From Solirubrobacterales bacterium 70-9 (lineage in GTDB: Bacteria > Pseudomonadota > Alphaproteobacteria > Acetobacterales > Acetobacteraceae), in NCBI GenBank assembly GCA_903970625.1, contig CAJCJG010000246.1, positions 1-45,793 of the forward strand: 45,793 nt of DNA. Reading direction: 5' to 3'. A model generated the notes under the pieces. It was not told the origin of the DNA. It made no database searches and worked only from the letters and a program-made list of their open reading frames with translations. Of the stretch, positions 24,053-32,465 are shown one piece after another. How positions within the stretch are numbered: position 1 is the stretch's first letter; the number at the start of each line of letters is the position of its first letter. Position numbers and translations under genes: made by a program.

Positions 24053-24934
24053 CTATCCCACAACCACCTCGATCGACTGCGCTGCGTCGCGGACCATCAG
24101 CGGCGCCATGCCCGCCGAATCGCCGTCCGTCTGCGCCGGGACGGCCTCCGTCTCGATGGTGACTTCGTGCGCCCGGATCAGCCGCAATCCCGGCATGCGC
24201 GGGATAAGGTTCAGCGGCAACGCCGCCCCGAACGCCATCGCCGAGAACGGCCCGGCGCGGTCGAACAGCGCGACCGTGAACCCCCGGTCAACCGGCGACG
24301 CTCCGGGTGCGAGCAGATAGCACCCGCCATAGAAATGCCCCTTGCTGACGATCACGGTGCCGGCCTGCGTGGCATGCCCGTCCACCGTCACCCGGATCGG
24401 CCCGAACCGGTATCGCGCTAGTTCCCGCAGCGACTGCACCACGTATGCGCCGCGCCCGAGCGCCCGTTTCAGCGGCAGCGGCAGCCGCTGCACCACCTGC
24501 GCATCGAACCCCGCCCCCAGCATCTGCACGAACACGCGCGAACCACTGGTCCCGGTCGCCACCCCCGGCCAGACGGCACGCGTACGCCCGAACGCGAGCG
24601 CCGCCGCCACGCCCACCGCGTCGAACGGCAACCCCAGCTCGTGCGCCAGCACGTTCGCCGTCCCGAGAGGCACGATGCCAAGGCAGCAGCCGGATCCGTT
24701 CAGCCCGTTGGCGACCTCGGCGATGGTGCCGTCGCCGCCGGCCGCGACCACCAGCCGCGCGCCGCGCCCGGCCGCTTCGCGCGCCAGTTCCAGCCCGTGG
24801 CCCGCGTGCCGCGTTTCCGCGAGTTCCACCCGCACGCCGTTGGCCACCATGACGTCCAGCACGCGCCACAGCCGATGCGCACGCCTGCGCCCGGCGGTGG
24901 GGTTGTAGATGATCAGCATGGCGACTCGGCGCAT
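24053..24934 (-). CDS. Diacylglycerol kinase-family lipid kinase (YegS/DgkB-like)
   Basis: 293 residues if started at ATG 24934; ATG 24919 and ATG 24964 are alternatives and none has a good ribosome-binding site. The start with NPTAG soon after, and the nucleotide motif GGDGTIAEVANG, define the DAGK catalytic family. It phosphorylates diacylglycerol or a related lipid in the cytoplasm at the membrane. PlcP, encoded divergently, would produce diacylglycerol from phospholipid, so the kinase may return excess diacylglycerol to phosphatidate. A direct repeat resembling a Pho box lies 36 bp upstream of this start. Confidence 0.85.
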   Translation of the reverse strand: MRRVAMLIIYNPTAGRRRAHRLWRVLDVMVANGVRVELAETRHAGHGLELAREAAGRGARLVVAAGGDGTIAEVANGLNGSGCCLGIVPLGTANVLAHELGLPFDAVGVAAALAFGRTRAVWPGVATGTSGSRVFVQMLGAGFDAQVVQRLPLPLKRALGRGAYVVQSLRELARYRFGPIRVTVDGHATQAGTVIVSKGHFYGGCYLLAPGASPVDRGFTVALFDRAGPFSAMAFGAALPLNLIPRMPGLRLIRAHEVTIETEAVPAQTDGDSAGMAPLMVRDAAQSIEVVVG

Positions 24935-24969
24935 CCCGGCTACGGAAACGATCACCTGACGCATTTCCG

Positions 24970-24987
24970 ATGACGCCGTGATGACGC
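24970..24987 (-). promoter_or_regulatory. Pho-box-like direct repeat facing the lipid kinase
   Basis: Read on the minus strand: GCGTCAT, CACG, GCGTCAT. Two perfect 7-bp repeats with a 4-bp spacer reproduce the geometry of PhoB sites (CTGTCAT-N4-CTGTCAY), each unit differing from consensus at two bases. It ends 36 bp before the preferred kinase start. Confidence 0.5.
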
Positions 24988-25034
24988 TTCCGAGGCATTC
25001 GCGTGATCTTCGCCAACCCTGATTGCCGGGCTTG

Positions 25035-25052
25035 CGGTCATGCAAACTTCAT
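25035..25052 (+). promoter_or_regulatory. Pho-box-like direct repeat facing plcP
   Basis: CGGTCAT, GCAA, ACTTCAT on the plus strand: 7+4+7 spacing with TCAT cores 11 bp apart, one and three mismatches to the CTGTCAT unit. It ends 38 bp before ATG 25090. It supports that start, since ATG 25051 would lie inside the site. Confidence 0.45.
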
Positions 25053-25089
25053 GTGCGCGGCTCGATGCGTGCCGTATCTGCTGCTTCTC

Positions 25090-25905
25090 ATGAACGCTTC
25101 AGCCGACCCCGTGCGTGGCCACCGTTACCGAGCCGTGTTCATCTCCGACGTGCATCTTGGCACACGCGGGTGCCGCAGCGACTTTCTCGCCGATTTCCTG
25201 CGCCGCATGAGTTGCGACCGCCTGTTTCTCGTCGGCGACATCATCGACGGATGGCGCCTGCGCAAATCCTGGTACTGGGACGATCAGTGCGACGAAGTGT
25301 TGCGCCTGATCCTGCGCCACGCGCGCGACGGCGCCGAAGTCACCTACATTCCCGGCAACCACGACGAGATGTTCCGCGCCTGGCTGCCGCTCGGTCTCGA
25401 AATCGCCGGCATCCGTTTGCGCAAGGAAGCCGTACACACGACGTTCGACAATCGCCGCCTGCTGGTGATGCACGGCGACGAATTCGACAGCGTCGTGCGT
25501 TACGCAAAGTTTCTCGCCTATCTCGGCGACGGCGCATACACGGCCGCGCTGTCGCTGAACACATGGTTCAACGCGGTGCGCCGCCGCCTCGGCTACCCGT
25601 ACTGGTCGCTGTCGCAATGGCTGAAGCGGCAAGTCAAAGAAGCCGTCAAAGCCATCGACCGGTTCGAGGTGGCACTGGCTGGCGAGGCGCGGCGGCGCGG
25701 GTTCGACGGTATCGTCTGCGGCCACATCCATCAGGCCGAAATGCGCGACGTGAACGGCACGCTCTACATCAACGATGGCGACTGGGTGGAAAGCTGCACG
25801 GCACTCGTCGAACACCATGACGGCCGGCTGGAACTCGTGGAGTGGGCCGAGTTGAACCGCCTCAGCTTCTTCGCACCGCGCACCGGTGTGCCCGCAACTG
25901 CCTGA
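25090..25905 (+). CDS. plcP: PlcP-like phospholipase C (calcineurin-type metallophosphoesterase, LpxH-like)
   Basis: 271 residues from ATG 25090; the open frame reaches GTG 25003, but conservation begins near residue 13 and a Pho-box-like site covers the upstream part. Metal motifs are complete: D20-x-H22, G-D50, GN90H91D, HGD and GHIH. The protein belongs to the group usually labelled UDP-2,3-diacylglucosamine diphosphatase. Beside a GT4 glycosyltransferase and a lipid kinase, the better reading is PlcP, which removes phospholipid head groups during phosphate starvation in Sinorhizobium, Agrobacterium and marine alphaproteobacteria, supplying diacylglycerol. A true LpxH/LpxI role in lipid A synthesis is the alternative. 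Confidence 0.78.
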   Translation: MNASADPVRGHRYRAVFISDVHLGTRGCRSDFLADFLRRMSCDRLFLVGDIIDGWRLRKSWYWDDQCDEVLRLILRHARDGAEVTYIPGNHDEMFRAWLPLGLEIAGIRLRKEAVHTTFDNRRLLVMHGDEFDSVVRYAKFLAYLGDGAYTAALSLNTWFNAVRRRLGYPYWSLSQWLKRQVKEAVKAIDRFEVALAGEARRRGFDGIVCGHIHQAEMRDVNGTLYINDGDWVESCTALVEHHDGRLELVEWAELNRLSFFAPRTGVPATA

Positions 25906-25978
25906 CTCCCTCGCCCCCGTCGATCCGGCACCGTGGCGACAATGGTGCGGTCCCGGGGCGCACAACCATGAAATACCA

Positions 25979-26986
25979 ATGCGCATCTTGATCGTCTCGG
26001 ACGCATGGCGCCCGCAAGTCAACGGCGTCGTCCGCACACTCGCGACCGTCGCCGACGAATTGACGGGCATGGGCCATACCGTGGAGGTGATCGGCCCCGA
26101 TCGTTTTCGCACCATCCCGCTGCCGACCTATCCCGACATAAGGCTCGCCGTCTTGCCGCGCCGCAAGCTGGTGCGCCTGATCGAGACATTCGTGCCGCAA
26201 GCCTTGCACATCGCCACCGAAGGCCCGCTCGGTGCCGCCGCCCGCGCCTGGGCCATCCGCCACGACGTGGCTTTCACCACCTCGTTCCACACCAAATTTC
26301 CCGAGTATTTGCAGGCCCGCACACGCCTGCCGACCGGCCTCGCCTATGCCTGGATGCGCCGGTTCCACGGCGCCGGCGCGGGCACGATGGTCGCCACCCA
26401 AAGCCTGCACGACGACCTTGCGGCGCGCGGCTTCTCGCACCTTCGTTCATGGACGCGCGGTGTCGATCTGGACCTGTTCAAGCCGGAACCCCGCGAAAAT
26501 TTCGGCGTGCCGGGGCCGGTGTTCCTGTATATCGGCCGCGTCGCCATCGAGAAGAACATTCGTGCCTTTCTCGATCTCGATCTGCCCGGCTCGAAAGTCG
26601 TGGTCGGCGGCGGGCCGCAACTCGCCTCGCTGCAACGCGACTATCCCGCCGTCACCTTCACCGGTCCGCGTTACGGCGAAGAACTCGCGCGCTCCTACGC
26701 GGGCGGCGACGTGATGGTGTTCCCGAGCCTCACGGATACGTTCGGCCTCGTCCTGCTGGAATCGCTTGCGTGCGGCACGCCGGTCGCAGCCTACGACGTG
26801 ACCGGCCCGCGCGACATCCTGGCCGGCACGGCGGGCCGTGTCGGCGCCGTCGATGCCGACCTGCGCACCGCCTGCCTGCGCGCGCTCGGCGCCGACCGCG
26901 CCGCCTGCCGCGCCCACGCCGAACGCTTTTCGTGGCGCGCCTGCGCCGACCTTTTCCTGTCGCATCTGGCGCCGCTCGACGCATAG
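25979..26986 (+). CDS. agt: GT4-family glycosyltransferase, probable Agt glycolipid synthase
   Basis: 335 residues from ATG 25979, 73 bp after plcP on the same strand. The N-terminus has the GT-B start with a Gly-rich VNGVVRT loop; the C-terminal half has YIGRVAIEKN and the donor-site segment DTFGLVLLESLACGTP typical of GT4. In Agrobacterium and SAR11, Agt converts the diacylglycerol released by PlcP to monoglucosyl- or glucuronosyl-diacylglycerol, sparing phosphate. The gene pair and the lipid kinase support the same role here. A mannosyltransferase acting on another acceptor cannot be excluded from sequence. Confidence 0.75.
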   Translation: MRILIVSDAWRPQVNGVVRTLATVADELTGMGHTVEVIGPDRFRTIPLPTYPDIRLAVLPRRKLVRLIETFVPQALHIATEGPLGAAARAWAIRHDVAFTTSFHTKFPEYLQARTRLPTGLAYAWMRRFHGAGAGTMVATQSLHDDLAARGFSHLRSWTRGVDLDLFKPEPRENFGVPGPVFLYIGRVAIEKNIRAFLDLDLPGSKVVVGGGPQLASLQRDYPAVTFTGPRYGEELARSYAGGDVMVFPSLTDTFGLVLLESLACGTPVAAYDVTGPRDILAGTAGRVGAVDADLRTACLRALGADRAACRAHAERFSWRACADLFLSHLAPLDA

Positions 26987-27014
26987 AGTGCTCGCAAACA
27001 GCGAGGAAACGGCC

Positions 27015-27800
27015 ATGCAAACCACTTTCGACCCGCGCACGGCGTTCCGTCTGGACGGCACCGTCTGCGTCGTCACCGGGGCCGCCAGCGGCATTGGCCG
27101 GGCGGTGGCGTTCGCCGCCGCCCGCTCCGGCGCGCGCGTGCAGGTGCTGGACCGCAACGAAGCCGCCGCCGCGCAAACCTGCGCCGACATCCGCGCCGAA
27201 GGTTTTGTCGCCGCCGACTGGCACGTCGATGTGTCCGACGAAGCCTCCGTCACCGGCGCGTTCGATGCCATCGCCCGCGCCGAGGGCCGCATCGATTCGC
27301 TGGTCAACAATGCCGGCATGGCCATCCGCCGCCCCGCCGTCGATCTGCCGCTTGCCGACTGGAACCGCGTCGTTGAGGTCAACATGACCGGCGTGTTCCT
27401 GTGCGCCCGCACCGCCGCCCGCCACATGCTGCCAGCGGGGCGCGGCGCCATCGTCAACATGTCGTCCATCATGGGCCTGTCCGGCGGCGGCCTGTATCCG
27501 AACATCTCCTATCAAACGACCAAAGGCGCCGTCGTGAACCTGACGCGGGCGTTGGCGGTCGAATGGGCGGCGCAAAATATCCGCGTCAACGCCATCGCCC
27601 CCACCTGGGTCCGCACCGACTTCATCCGCCCGCTGCTGGACAATCCGGAGCTTGTCGCGCGCATGGAGGGGGCCACGCCGCTGCGCCGCGTGGCGGAAAC
27701 CGACGATATCGTCGGCGCCGTGCTGTTCCTGCTGTCGCCCGCCGCCGCCATGGTCACGGGCCACACGCTGCCGGTCGATGGCGGGTTCCTCGCGCAATAG
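27015..27800 (+). CDS. Short-chain dehydrogenase/reductase (SDR)
   Basis: 261 residues from ATG 27015, with GAGGAAAC upstream. Classical SDR: cofactor motif TGAASGIG (21-28), NNAG (98-101), catalytic Ser near 151, Y166-x3-K170, and the PVDGG end common in this group. Asp46 after the second strand suggests NAD(H) over NADP(H). It oxidises or reduces an alcohol or sugar such as a sugar or polyol; the substrate is not determined. It starts 28 bp after agt, so it might share the transcript, although its family gives no obvious link to glycolipid synthesis. Confidence 0.88.
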   Translation: MQTTFDPRTAFRLDGTVCVVTGAASGIGRAVAFAAARSGARVQVLDRNEAAAAQTCADIRAEGFVAADWHVDVSDEASVTGAFDAIARAEGRIDSLVNNAGMAIRRPAVDLPLADWNRVVEVNMTGVFLCARTAARHMLPAGRGAIVNMSSIMGLSGGGLYPNISYQTTKGAVVNLTRALAVEWAAQNIRVNAIAPTWVRTDFIRPLLDNPELVARMEGATPLRRVAETDDIVGAVLFLLSPAAAMVTGHTLPVDGGFLAQ

Positions 27801-27874
27801 GAAATCCCCTTTCCCGCGACGACCGCCGCTGTCATGCTCTGCTCCTCAAACCAAGGTAGCGCGGGAGAGAACAC

Positions 27875-28522
27875 ATGACGCAGCTTTCCATCGTCGCGTT
27901 CGACCGTTTCACCGACATCGACGTCTTCATGCCATGGGATCTGCTGTTCCGCGCCAAGGCGGCCGGCGCCAGCGACTGGACGATCAAGATTTTGGGCAAG
28001 AGCGAGTACGTCACCTCGGTCGCCGGCCTGCGCATTCCCACCCACGGACGGCTGGAGGAAACCGCCACCAGCGACGCAGTGATCTTCGCCAGCGGCGTCG
28101 GCATCGCGGACGTGCTGACGGACAAGGCGTTTCTCGATGCGCTGCATCTGGACGAGGAAAAACAACTGATCGGCTCGATGTGCGCCGGCGCCGTGATTCT
28201 GGCCGAAAAGGGCCTCTTGAAGGGCCGCCGTGCGACGACCTATCCCACCTATGCCAAGAAGCTCGCCGAATACGAGGGCGTCGAGGTCGTGGACGAAGCC
28301 TTCGTCCGCAACGGCCGCGTCGCCACCGCCGGTGGCTGCCTCGCGGCGCAATTGCTGTGCGGCTGGATCACCGAGGAACTGGCCGGCGCGGATTTGGCGG
28401 ACGCGGTGATCGCGTCGATCCTGCCGGTGGGCCAAGGGTGCAAGGCATTCTCCGGCTGGGGCGACCCGGCGGCGGCGAAGGCTGTGGCGGCCGCGGCCCC
28501 CGTGCGCGTGGCGGCGGAATAA
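27875..28522 (+). CDS. DJ-1/PfpI-family protein
   Basis: 215 residues from ATG 27875, preceded by GGGAGAG. A flavodoxin-like fold with the nucleophile elbow Cys103 in GSMCAGA and an acidic residue near the first strand's end, as in isonitrile hydratase-type DJ-1/PfpI proteins without the AraC DNA-binding tail. Members hydrate isonitriles, act as glyoxalase or deglycase, or have unknown roles. It is followed 2 bp later by a PhyH dioxygenase gene, so the two are co-translated. Confidence 0.85.
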   Translation: MTQLSIVAFDRFTDIDVFMPWDLLFRAKAAGASDWTIKILGKSEYVTSVAGLRIPTHGRLEETATSDAVIFASGVGIADVLTDKAFLDALHLDEEKQLIGSMCAGAVILAEKGLLKGRRATTYPTYAKKLAEYEGVEVVDEAFVRNGRVATAGGCLAAQLLCGWITEELAGADLADAVIASILPVGQGCKAFSGWGDPAAAKAVAAAAPVRVAAE

Positions 28523-28524
28523 AC

Positions 28525-29367
28525 ATGGACGCGATGGTGGGCACCCCGGAACTCGACGCGCAACTGGCGGGCCTGCGCCCGTTGTTCGAGCGTGACGGCG
28601 CCGTCTGCGTGCGCGGCGCCTTTTCGCGCGACTGGCTGGAGCTGCTGGCCGAGGGTGTGGCCGCCAACATGGCCAGCCCCGGCCCGTTCGCCAAGGAATA
28701 CACCCCGGCCGGCCAGCCCGGCCGCTTCTTCGGCGACTACTGCAACTGGCGCCGCATCCCGCAATACGAGGAATTTCTGCGCCACTCCCCGGCCGCCAAA
28801 ATCGCCGGCACGCTGATGGGATCGACGCGAGCCAATCTGTTCCACGAGCATGTGCTGGTGAAGGAACCCGGCACGGCGGAAAAGACACCGTGGCATCACG
28901 ACCAGCCGTACTGGACCGTGGACGGCGATCAGGTGTGTTCGCTTTGGATGGCGCTGGACCCGGTGCCGCGCGCGACGGCGGTGGAATACGTCGCCGGGTC
29001 GCACCGCTGGGGCAAATGGTTCACACCGAAACGTTTTCAGGACTCCAACGACCATCCGTCGCCCGGTTTCCTGCCGGTGCCGGACATCGACGGCCACCGC
29101 GCCGACCACACGCTGCTGGGCTGGGATCTGGAGCCGGGCGACTGCGTGGTGTTCCACGCGCTGACGTTGCACGGCGCGCCCGGCAACCCGCAACCCACCA
29201 GCCGCCGCGCCATCGCCTCCCGCTGGACCGGCGACGACGCCCGCTTCGTGCTGCGCGAGGGATACATGTCGCCGCCCCCGCCACCAGACGCGCCGCCACA
29301 CGGCGCCGCGATGGACAGCGACGTGTTTCCGGTCGTCTGGCGTGCCGGCGCCGAACCACCGTCCTGA
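28525..29367 (+). CDS. Phytanoyl-CoA dioxygenase-family Fe(II)/2-oxoglutarate enzyme
   Basis: 280 residues from ATG 28525, 2 bp after the DJ-1/PfpI gene. The Fe(II) triad is visible: H124-x-D126 in WHHDQPYW and H216 in TLHGAPGN, with an Arg pair at 227-228 to hold 2-oxoglutarate. PhyH-family enzymes hydroxylate lipids, amino-acid derivatives or natural products in the cytoplasm. A Pro-rich segment (PPPPPDAPP) lies near the C-terminus. Pairing with an isonitrile hydratase-like protein hints at small-molecule catabolism, but no substrate can be named. Confidence 0.87.
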   Translation: MDAMVGTPELDAQLAGLRPLFERDGAVCVRGAFSRDWLELLAEGVAANMASPGPFAKEYTPAGQPGRFFGDYCNWRRIPQYEEFLRHSPAAKIAGTLMGSTRANLFHEHVLVKEPGTAEKTPWHHDQPYWTVDGDQVCSLWMALDPVPRATAVEYVAGSHRWGKWFTPKRFQDSNDHPSPGFLPVPDIDGHRADHTLLGWDLEPGDCVVFHALTLHGAPGNPQPTSRRAIASRWTGDDARFVLREGYMSPPPPPDAPPHGAAMDSDVFPVVWRAGAEPPS

Positions 29368-29373
29368 CATCGC

Positions 29374-29414
29374 CATGGCTGGTCCCCGGATCAAGTCCGG
29401 GGATGATCCGGCCA
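29374..29414. repeat. Alphaproteobacterial palindromic repeat
   Basis: TCCCCGGA, five bases, TCCGGGGA form a perfect stem, with an outer ATGGC/GCCAT pair at the ends. This GGTCCCCGG-type unit is a very common dispersed intergenic repeat in alphaproteobacteria. It follows the PhyH gene by 6 bp and may end its transcript. Confidence 0.7.
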
Positions 29415-29466
29415 TCCACGGGGTAGGGGACTTGCCCGGTTTCGTTAGACATGATAACTCATCGGC

Positions 29467-30093
29467 ATGTCCACGGCATCCCTCACCCCAGTCGAGCGCT
29501 TCGTCAGGCTGCTCAATTATCTGTTCCAGGCCGTGGACTCCCGGCGGGCCGGCTTCCCGGGCGGCTTCATCCCGACTCCGCTGGCGTTTCTGATCTGCCA
29601 GCGGCTCGTCCTGCTGCGGCAACGCTTCGTCCGCCTCGCCGAGCGCATCCAGGCCGGCTGGATTTACCGGCGCAAACCCTACGCCCCGCGCCCGGCCTCG
29701 GAGAAGCCGCGCAAGCCGGCCGCGAAGCCGGACCCGCTGACCACCCGCTCCGGCTGGATGATGCGGCTGCTGACGCCGCCGGACTCGGGGATTGCCCACC
29801 AGGGATTGGATGTCCTGCTGCTGACGCCGGAGATGGCGGACCTGCTGGCAGCGGCCCCCGGGCCGGCGTGGCGGATATTGCGCCCCCTCTGCTGGATGCT
29901 GGGGGTCAAGCGGCCCGCCATCCTGGCCCCACCGCCCCGGCCCAAACCGCCCGAGCCGCCCAAGGCGGCCAAGCCCCCGGCCGCCAAGGCGCCCGAACCG
30001 CCCCCACCGGCACCGCCGGAGGGGCCGTGGCCCCGCATCCCCTCCGCCCGCTGGCCGAAAGGCGTCCTCACCCGACCGCGAAAAACGGCCTGA
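29467..30093 (+). CDS. Pro-rich protein of unknown function
   Basis: 208 residues from ATG 29467; no clear ribosome-binding site. The N-terminal 55 residues look helical and amphipathic, with an Arg/Lys-rich segment after. Residues about 94-146 contain a second ordered part (SGWMMRLLTPP to WMLGV). The C-terminal 60 residues are a low-complexity Pro/Ala/Lys tail. No signal peptide or membrane segment stands out. I do not recognise the family. It is alone between a palindromic repeat and a convergent operon. Confidence 0.6.
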   Translation: MSTASLTPVERFVRLLNYLFQAVDSRRAGFPGGFIPTPLAFLICQRLVLLRQRFVRLAERIQAGWIYRRKPYAPRPASEKPRKPAAKPDPLTTRSGWMMRLLTPPDSGIAHQGLDVLLLTPEMADLLAAAPGPAWRILRPLCWMLGVKRPAILAPPPRPKPPEPPKAAKPPAAKAPEPPPPAPPEGPWPRIPSARWPKGVLTRPRKTA

Positions 30094-30152
30094 GACAAGC
30101 AGTTGCCTTGGCACATCCATTTCGTTACGATAAAGAAACAATATCTTTGAGC

Positions 30153-30176
30153 GTGGAATGCACCTGGGCGTTCCAC
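30153..30176. terminator. Hairpin between convergent genes
   Basis: GTGGAATGC (30153-30161) pairs with GCGTTCCAC (30168-30176), including one G-T wobble, around a 6-nt loop. It lies between the convergent stops at 30093 and 30199 and could act for either strand. No T tract is visible. Confidence 0.45.
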
Positions 30177-30198
30177 CACCGCCGCCGCCAAAATCTCG

Positions 30199-31728
30199 TC
30201 ACGTCGAAATCTTGGTCCAGTCCTGCGCCGCCTCGAACGCCGCTGCCGCCCGGTAGATCGTGGGCTCGTCGTACAGCTTGCCGATCAGTTGCACGCCGAC
30301 CGGCAAGCCGTCCGCGAAGCCGCACGGCAGGCTCATCGCCGGGTGGTGGGTGATATCAAACGGCGAGGTATTGGGCAGCATCTCGAACGCGCGCGTCAGG
30401 ATCTCCGAGATCGGCGCATTCGGTTCCGGCAGCTTGGTGGCCACCAGCGGCACCGTCGGCATCAGCAGCAGATCGTAGCTGGCCAGCGCCGTGTCGTACG
30501 CCGCCCGCAGGCGACGCACCAGGTTTTGCGCCTTTGCATAATAGTGGCCGCGATAATGCTTGGTCATGTAGTGGCCGAGCAGCATCGTGTTTTTCAGCGT
30601 GTCCGAAAGCTCGTCGGCCCGCGTCTTCCAGGCGCTATGAAAATCCAGCATCGACGTGACGTACAGGCCCTGCCAGTTGAAGCCAAAACCGTTGCCGTTC
30701 ATCATCTGGACAGTGGCGCCCTCCGCCGCGATCGGCAGCCAGATCGCGGGGCCGGCCAGGTGAAGCGGGATCGAGACGTCCTCGACGACCGCCCCAAGGC
30801 TTTTGAATTTTTCCGCTGCCGCGTGGACCAGGTCGTCCACTTTCTGCTCGCTCTGCGGGTGCCCGAACCCTTCCTTGACGACGCCGATGCGCAGGCCCTT
30901 GACGCCACGGCCGAGGGCGGCGCGGTACTCCTGCGCCTCGCCACCATACTGGCGCGGGTCCAGCCCGTCCGGCCCCGCCAGCACTTCCAGCAGCAGCGCG
31001 TTGTCCTCCACCGTCGCCGTCATCGGCCCGGTGTGGTCGATGGTCAGTTCGATCGGCATGATGCCCGTGTACGGCACCAGCCCGTGCGTCGGCTTCATGC
31101 CATAGACGCCGGAATAAGCTGCCGGCATGCGGATCGACCCGCCCTGGTCGCCGCCGAGTGCCATATCGACTTCGCCGAGCGAGACCAAAGTGGCGCTACC
31201 GGAGGACGAGCCGCCGGCCGAATAGCCCATCTTGTGCGGGTTGTGGACCGGGCCGGTGGAACTCGTGTGGCTGCCGCCCGAGAAGCAGAAATACTCGCAG
31301 ACTGCCTTGCCGACGATGGTGCCGCCGGCATCGAGGATGCGCGCCACCACGGTTGCATCCACATCCGGCACGTACCCTTCCATCGTGGAAGCGCCGTTGG
31401 TCATCGGCACGCCGGCCAGACAGATATTGTCTTTCAGGACAATCTTCTTGCCCTTCAGCTTGCCGCTGGCCGCGCCCTCCACCGTGGTCTTGATGTACCA
31501 GGCATTGTGCTTGTTCTCCTCGCCGTGCGGCCGATAGCCGGGCGTGCGCGGATATGTCACCAGCGGCAGTTCGTCGGTCATGTGATCGACGAGATTGTAA
31601 GCACCCACGCTCGGCCCGAGGGCTTCGAGATGGGCGGCCAGATCTTCGTCGGAAAATGTCATGCCCAGATCGGCGGCCACGTCGCGCAACTGATCGGTGG
31701 TCGGTGCCTTCACGGTTCCCAGAGTCAT
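30199..31728 (-). CDS. Amidase (amidase-signature family)
   Basis: 509 residues from ATG 31728, preceded by GGGGAGAC. The Ser-cisSer-Lys triad is present: K99 in VLKDN, the cis-Ser in GGSSSGS (about 174-175) and nucleophile S198 in GGDQGGSIR. It hydrolyses carboxamides to acid and ammonia in the cytoplasm. It is the last gene of the amide operon, 14 bp after the second ATPase gene, and probably acts on an amide that the transporter brings in. The insert of about 100 residues around 300-400 is as in aliphatic amidase-signature enzymes. Substrate not determinable. Confidence 0.9.
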   Translation of the reverse strand: MTLGTVKAPTTDQLRDVAADLGMTFSDEDLAAHLEALGPSVGAYNLVDHMTDELPLVTYPRTPGYRPHGEENKHNAWYIKTTVEGAASGKLKGKKIVLKDNICLAGVPMTNGASTMEGYVPDVDATVVARILDAGGTIVGKAVCEYFCFSGGSHTSSTGPVHNPHKMGYSAGGSSSGSATLVSLGEVDMALGGDQGGSIRMPAAYSGVYGMKPTHGLVPYTGIMPIELTIDHTGPMTATVEDNALLLEVLAGPDGLDPRQYGGEAQEYRAALGRGVKGLRIGVVKEGFGHPQSEQKVDDLVHAAAEKFKSLGAVVEDVSIPLHLAGPAIWLPIAAEGATVQMMNGNGFGFNWQGLYVTSMLDFHSAWKTRADELSDTLKNTMLLGHYMTKHYRGHYYAKAQNLVRRLRAAYDTALASYDLLLMPTVPLVATKLPEPNAPISEILTRAFEMLPNTSPFDITHHPAMSLPCGFADGLPVGVQLIGKLYDEPTIYRAAAAFEAAQDWTKIST

Positions 31729-31742
31729 AGCGGTCTCCCCTG

Positions 31743-32465
31743 CTAATGGCGCGCGCCCGGATCCGGGCCGGCGCCGATGAACTCCTGCTCCAGCGACGGA
31801 TCGGCGATGGCGGCCCGATCCAGTTCACGCACGATGCGGCCACGATGGATCAGCAGCACGCGGTCCGCGAGGCCGCGAATGAAATCCAGATTCTGCTCGA
31901 CCAGCAAAACCGCAAGCCCCCGCTTGCGGCGAAGCTCGCCGATGCGCTCGATCATCGCCTGGACGATGGAAGGTTGGATGCCTTCGGTCGGTTCGTCCAG
32001 CAGCAAAAGGCGCGGCGTGCCGGCCAGCGCCCGGGCCAGCGCCAGAAGCTGCTGCTCGCCGCCCGAGAGCGCACCGCCCGGCCGGTCCAGCAGGCGTTTT
32101 AGCTCCGGAAATTCCTCCACCGCCTCGGCTTCGGCTGTGTCGCGCGGGCGCTTCTTCGCCAGTGCGCCGAATTGCAGGTTTTCGCGCACCGACAATCCCG
32201 GAAAAATTTGCCGCCCTTGCGGCACGTAGCCGATGCCCGCGTGCGCGCGGCGATGCGGCGGCAATTTGTCGATGGATTTGCCGTCGATGCTGACGCTGCC
32301 TTTCCATGTCGGCACCAATCCAACGATGGTGCGCAACAGCGTGCTTTTGCCCATGCCGTTGTGGCCGAGAATGCCGACGCACTCACCGGCGGCGACGTTC
32401 AGCGAAATCCCGTCCAGCACGCCGATGCGGCCGTAACCGGAGACGAGATTTTGGACCGCGATCAT
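31743..32465 (-). CDS. Amide/urea-type ABC transporter ATPase (LivF/UrtE/FmdF-like position)
   Basis: 240 residues from ATG 32465, overlapping the previous gene by ATGA. Walker A GHNGMGKST, signature LSGGEQQ, Walker B LLLLDEPTEG and the VEQN H-region match the LivF/UrtE group. It powers the two-permease transporter encoded upstream. Together with the binding protein's relationship to FmdD/UrtA, it points to short amides or urea rather than branched-chain amino acids. Confidence 0.9.
   Translation of the reverse strand: MIAVQNLVSGYGRIGVLDGISLNVAAGECVGILGHNGMGKSTLLRTIVGLVPTWKGSVSIDGKSIDKLPPHRRAHAGIGYVPQGRQIFPGLSVRENLQFGALAKKRPRDTAEAEAVEEFPELKRLLDRPGGALSGGEQQLLALARALAGTPRLLLLDEPTEGIQPSIVQAMIERIGELRRKRGLAVLLVEQNLDFIRGLADRVLLIHRGRIVRELDRAAIADPSLEQEFIGAGPDPGARH

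Noticed and set aside
25003-25089. N-terminal extension of PlcP from GTG 25003
   Set aside because: It would translate through a Pho-box-like site and adds Cys-rich sequence unlike the family; ATG 25090 is preferred.
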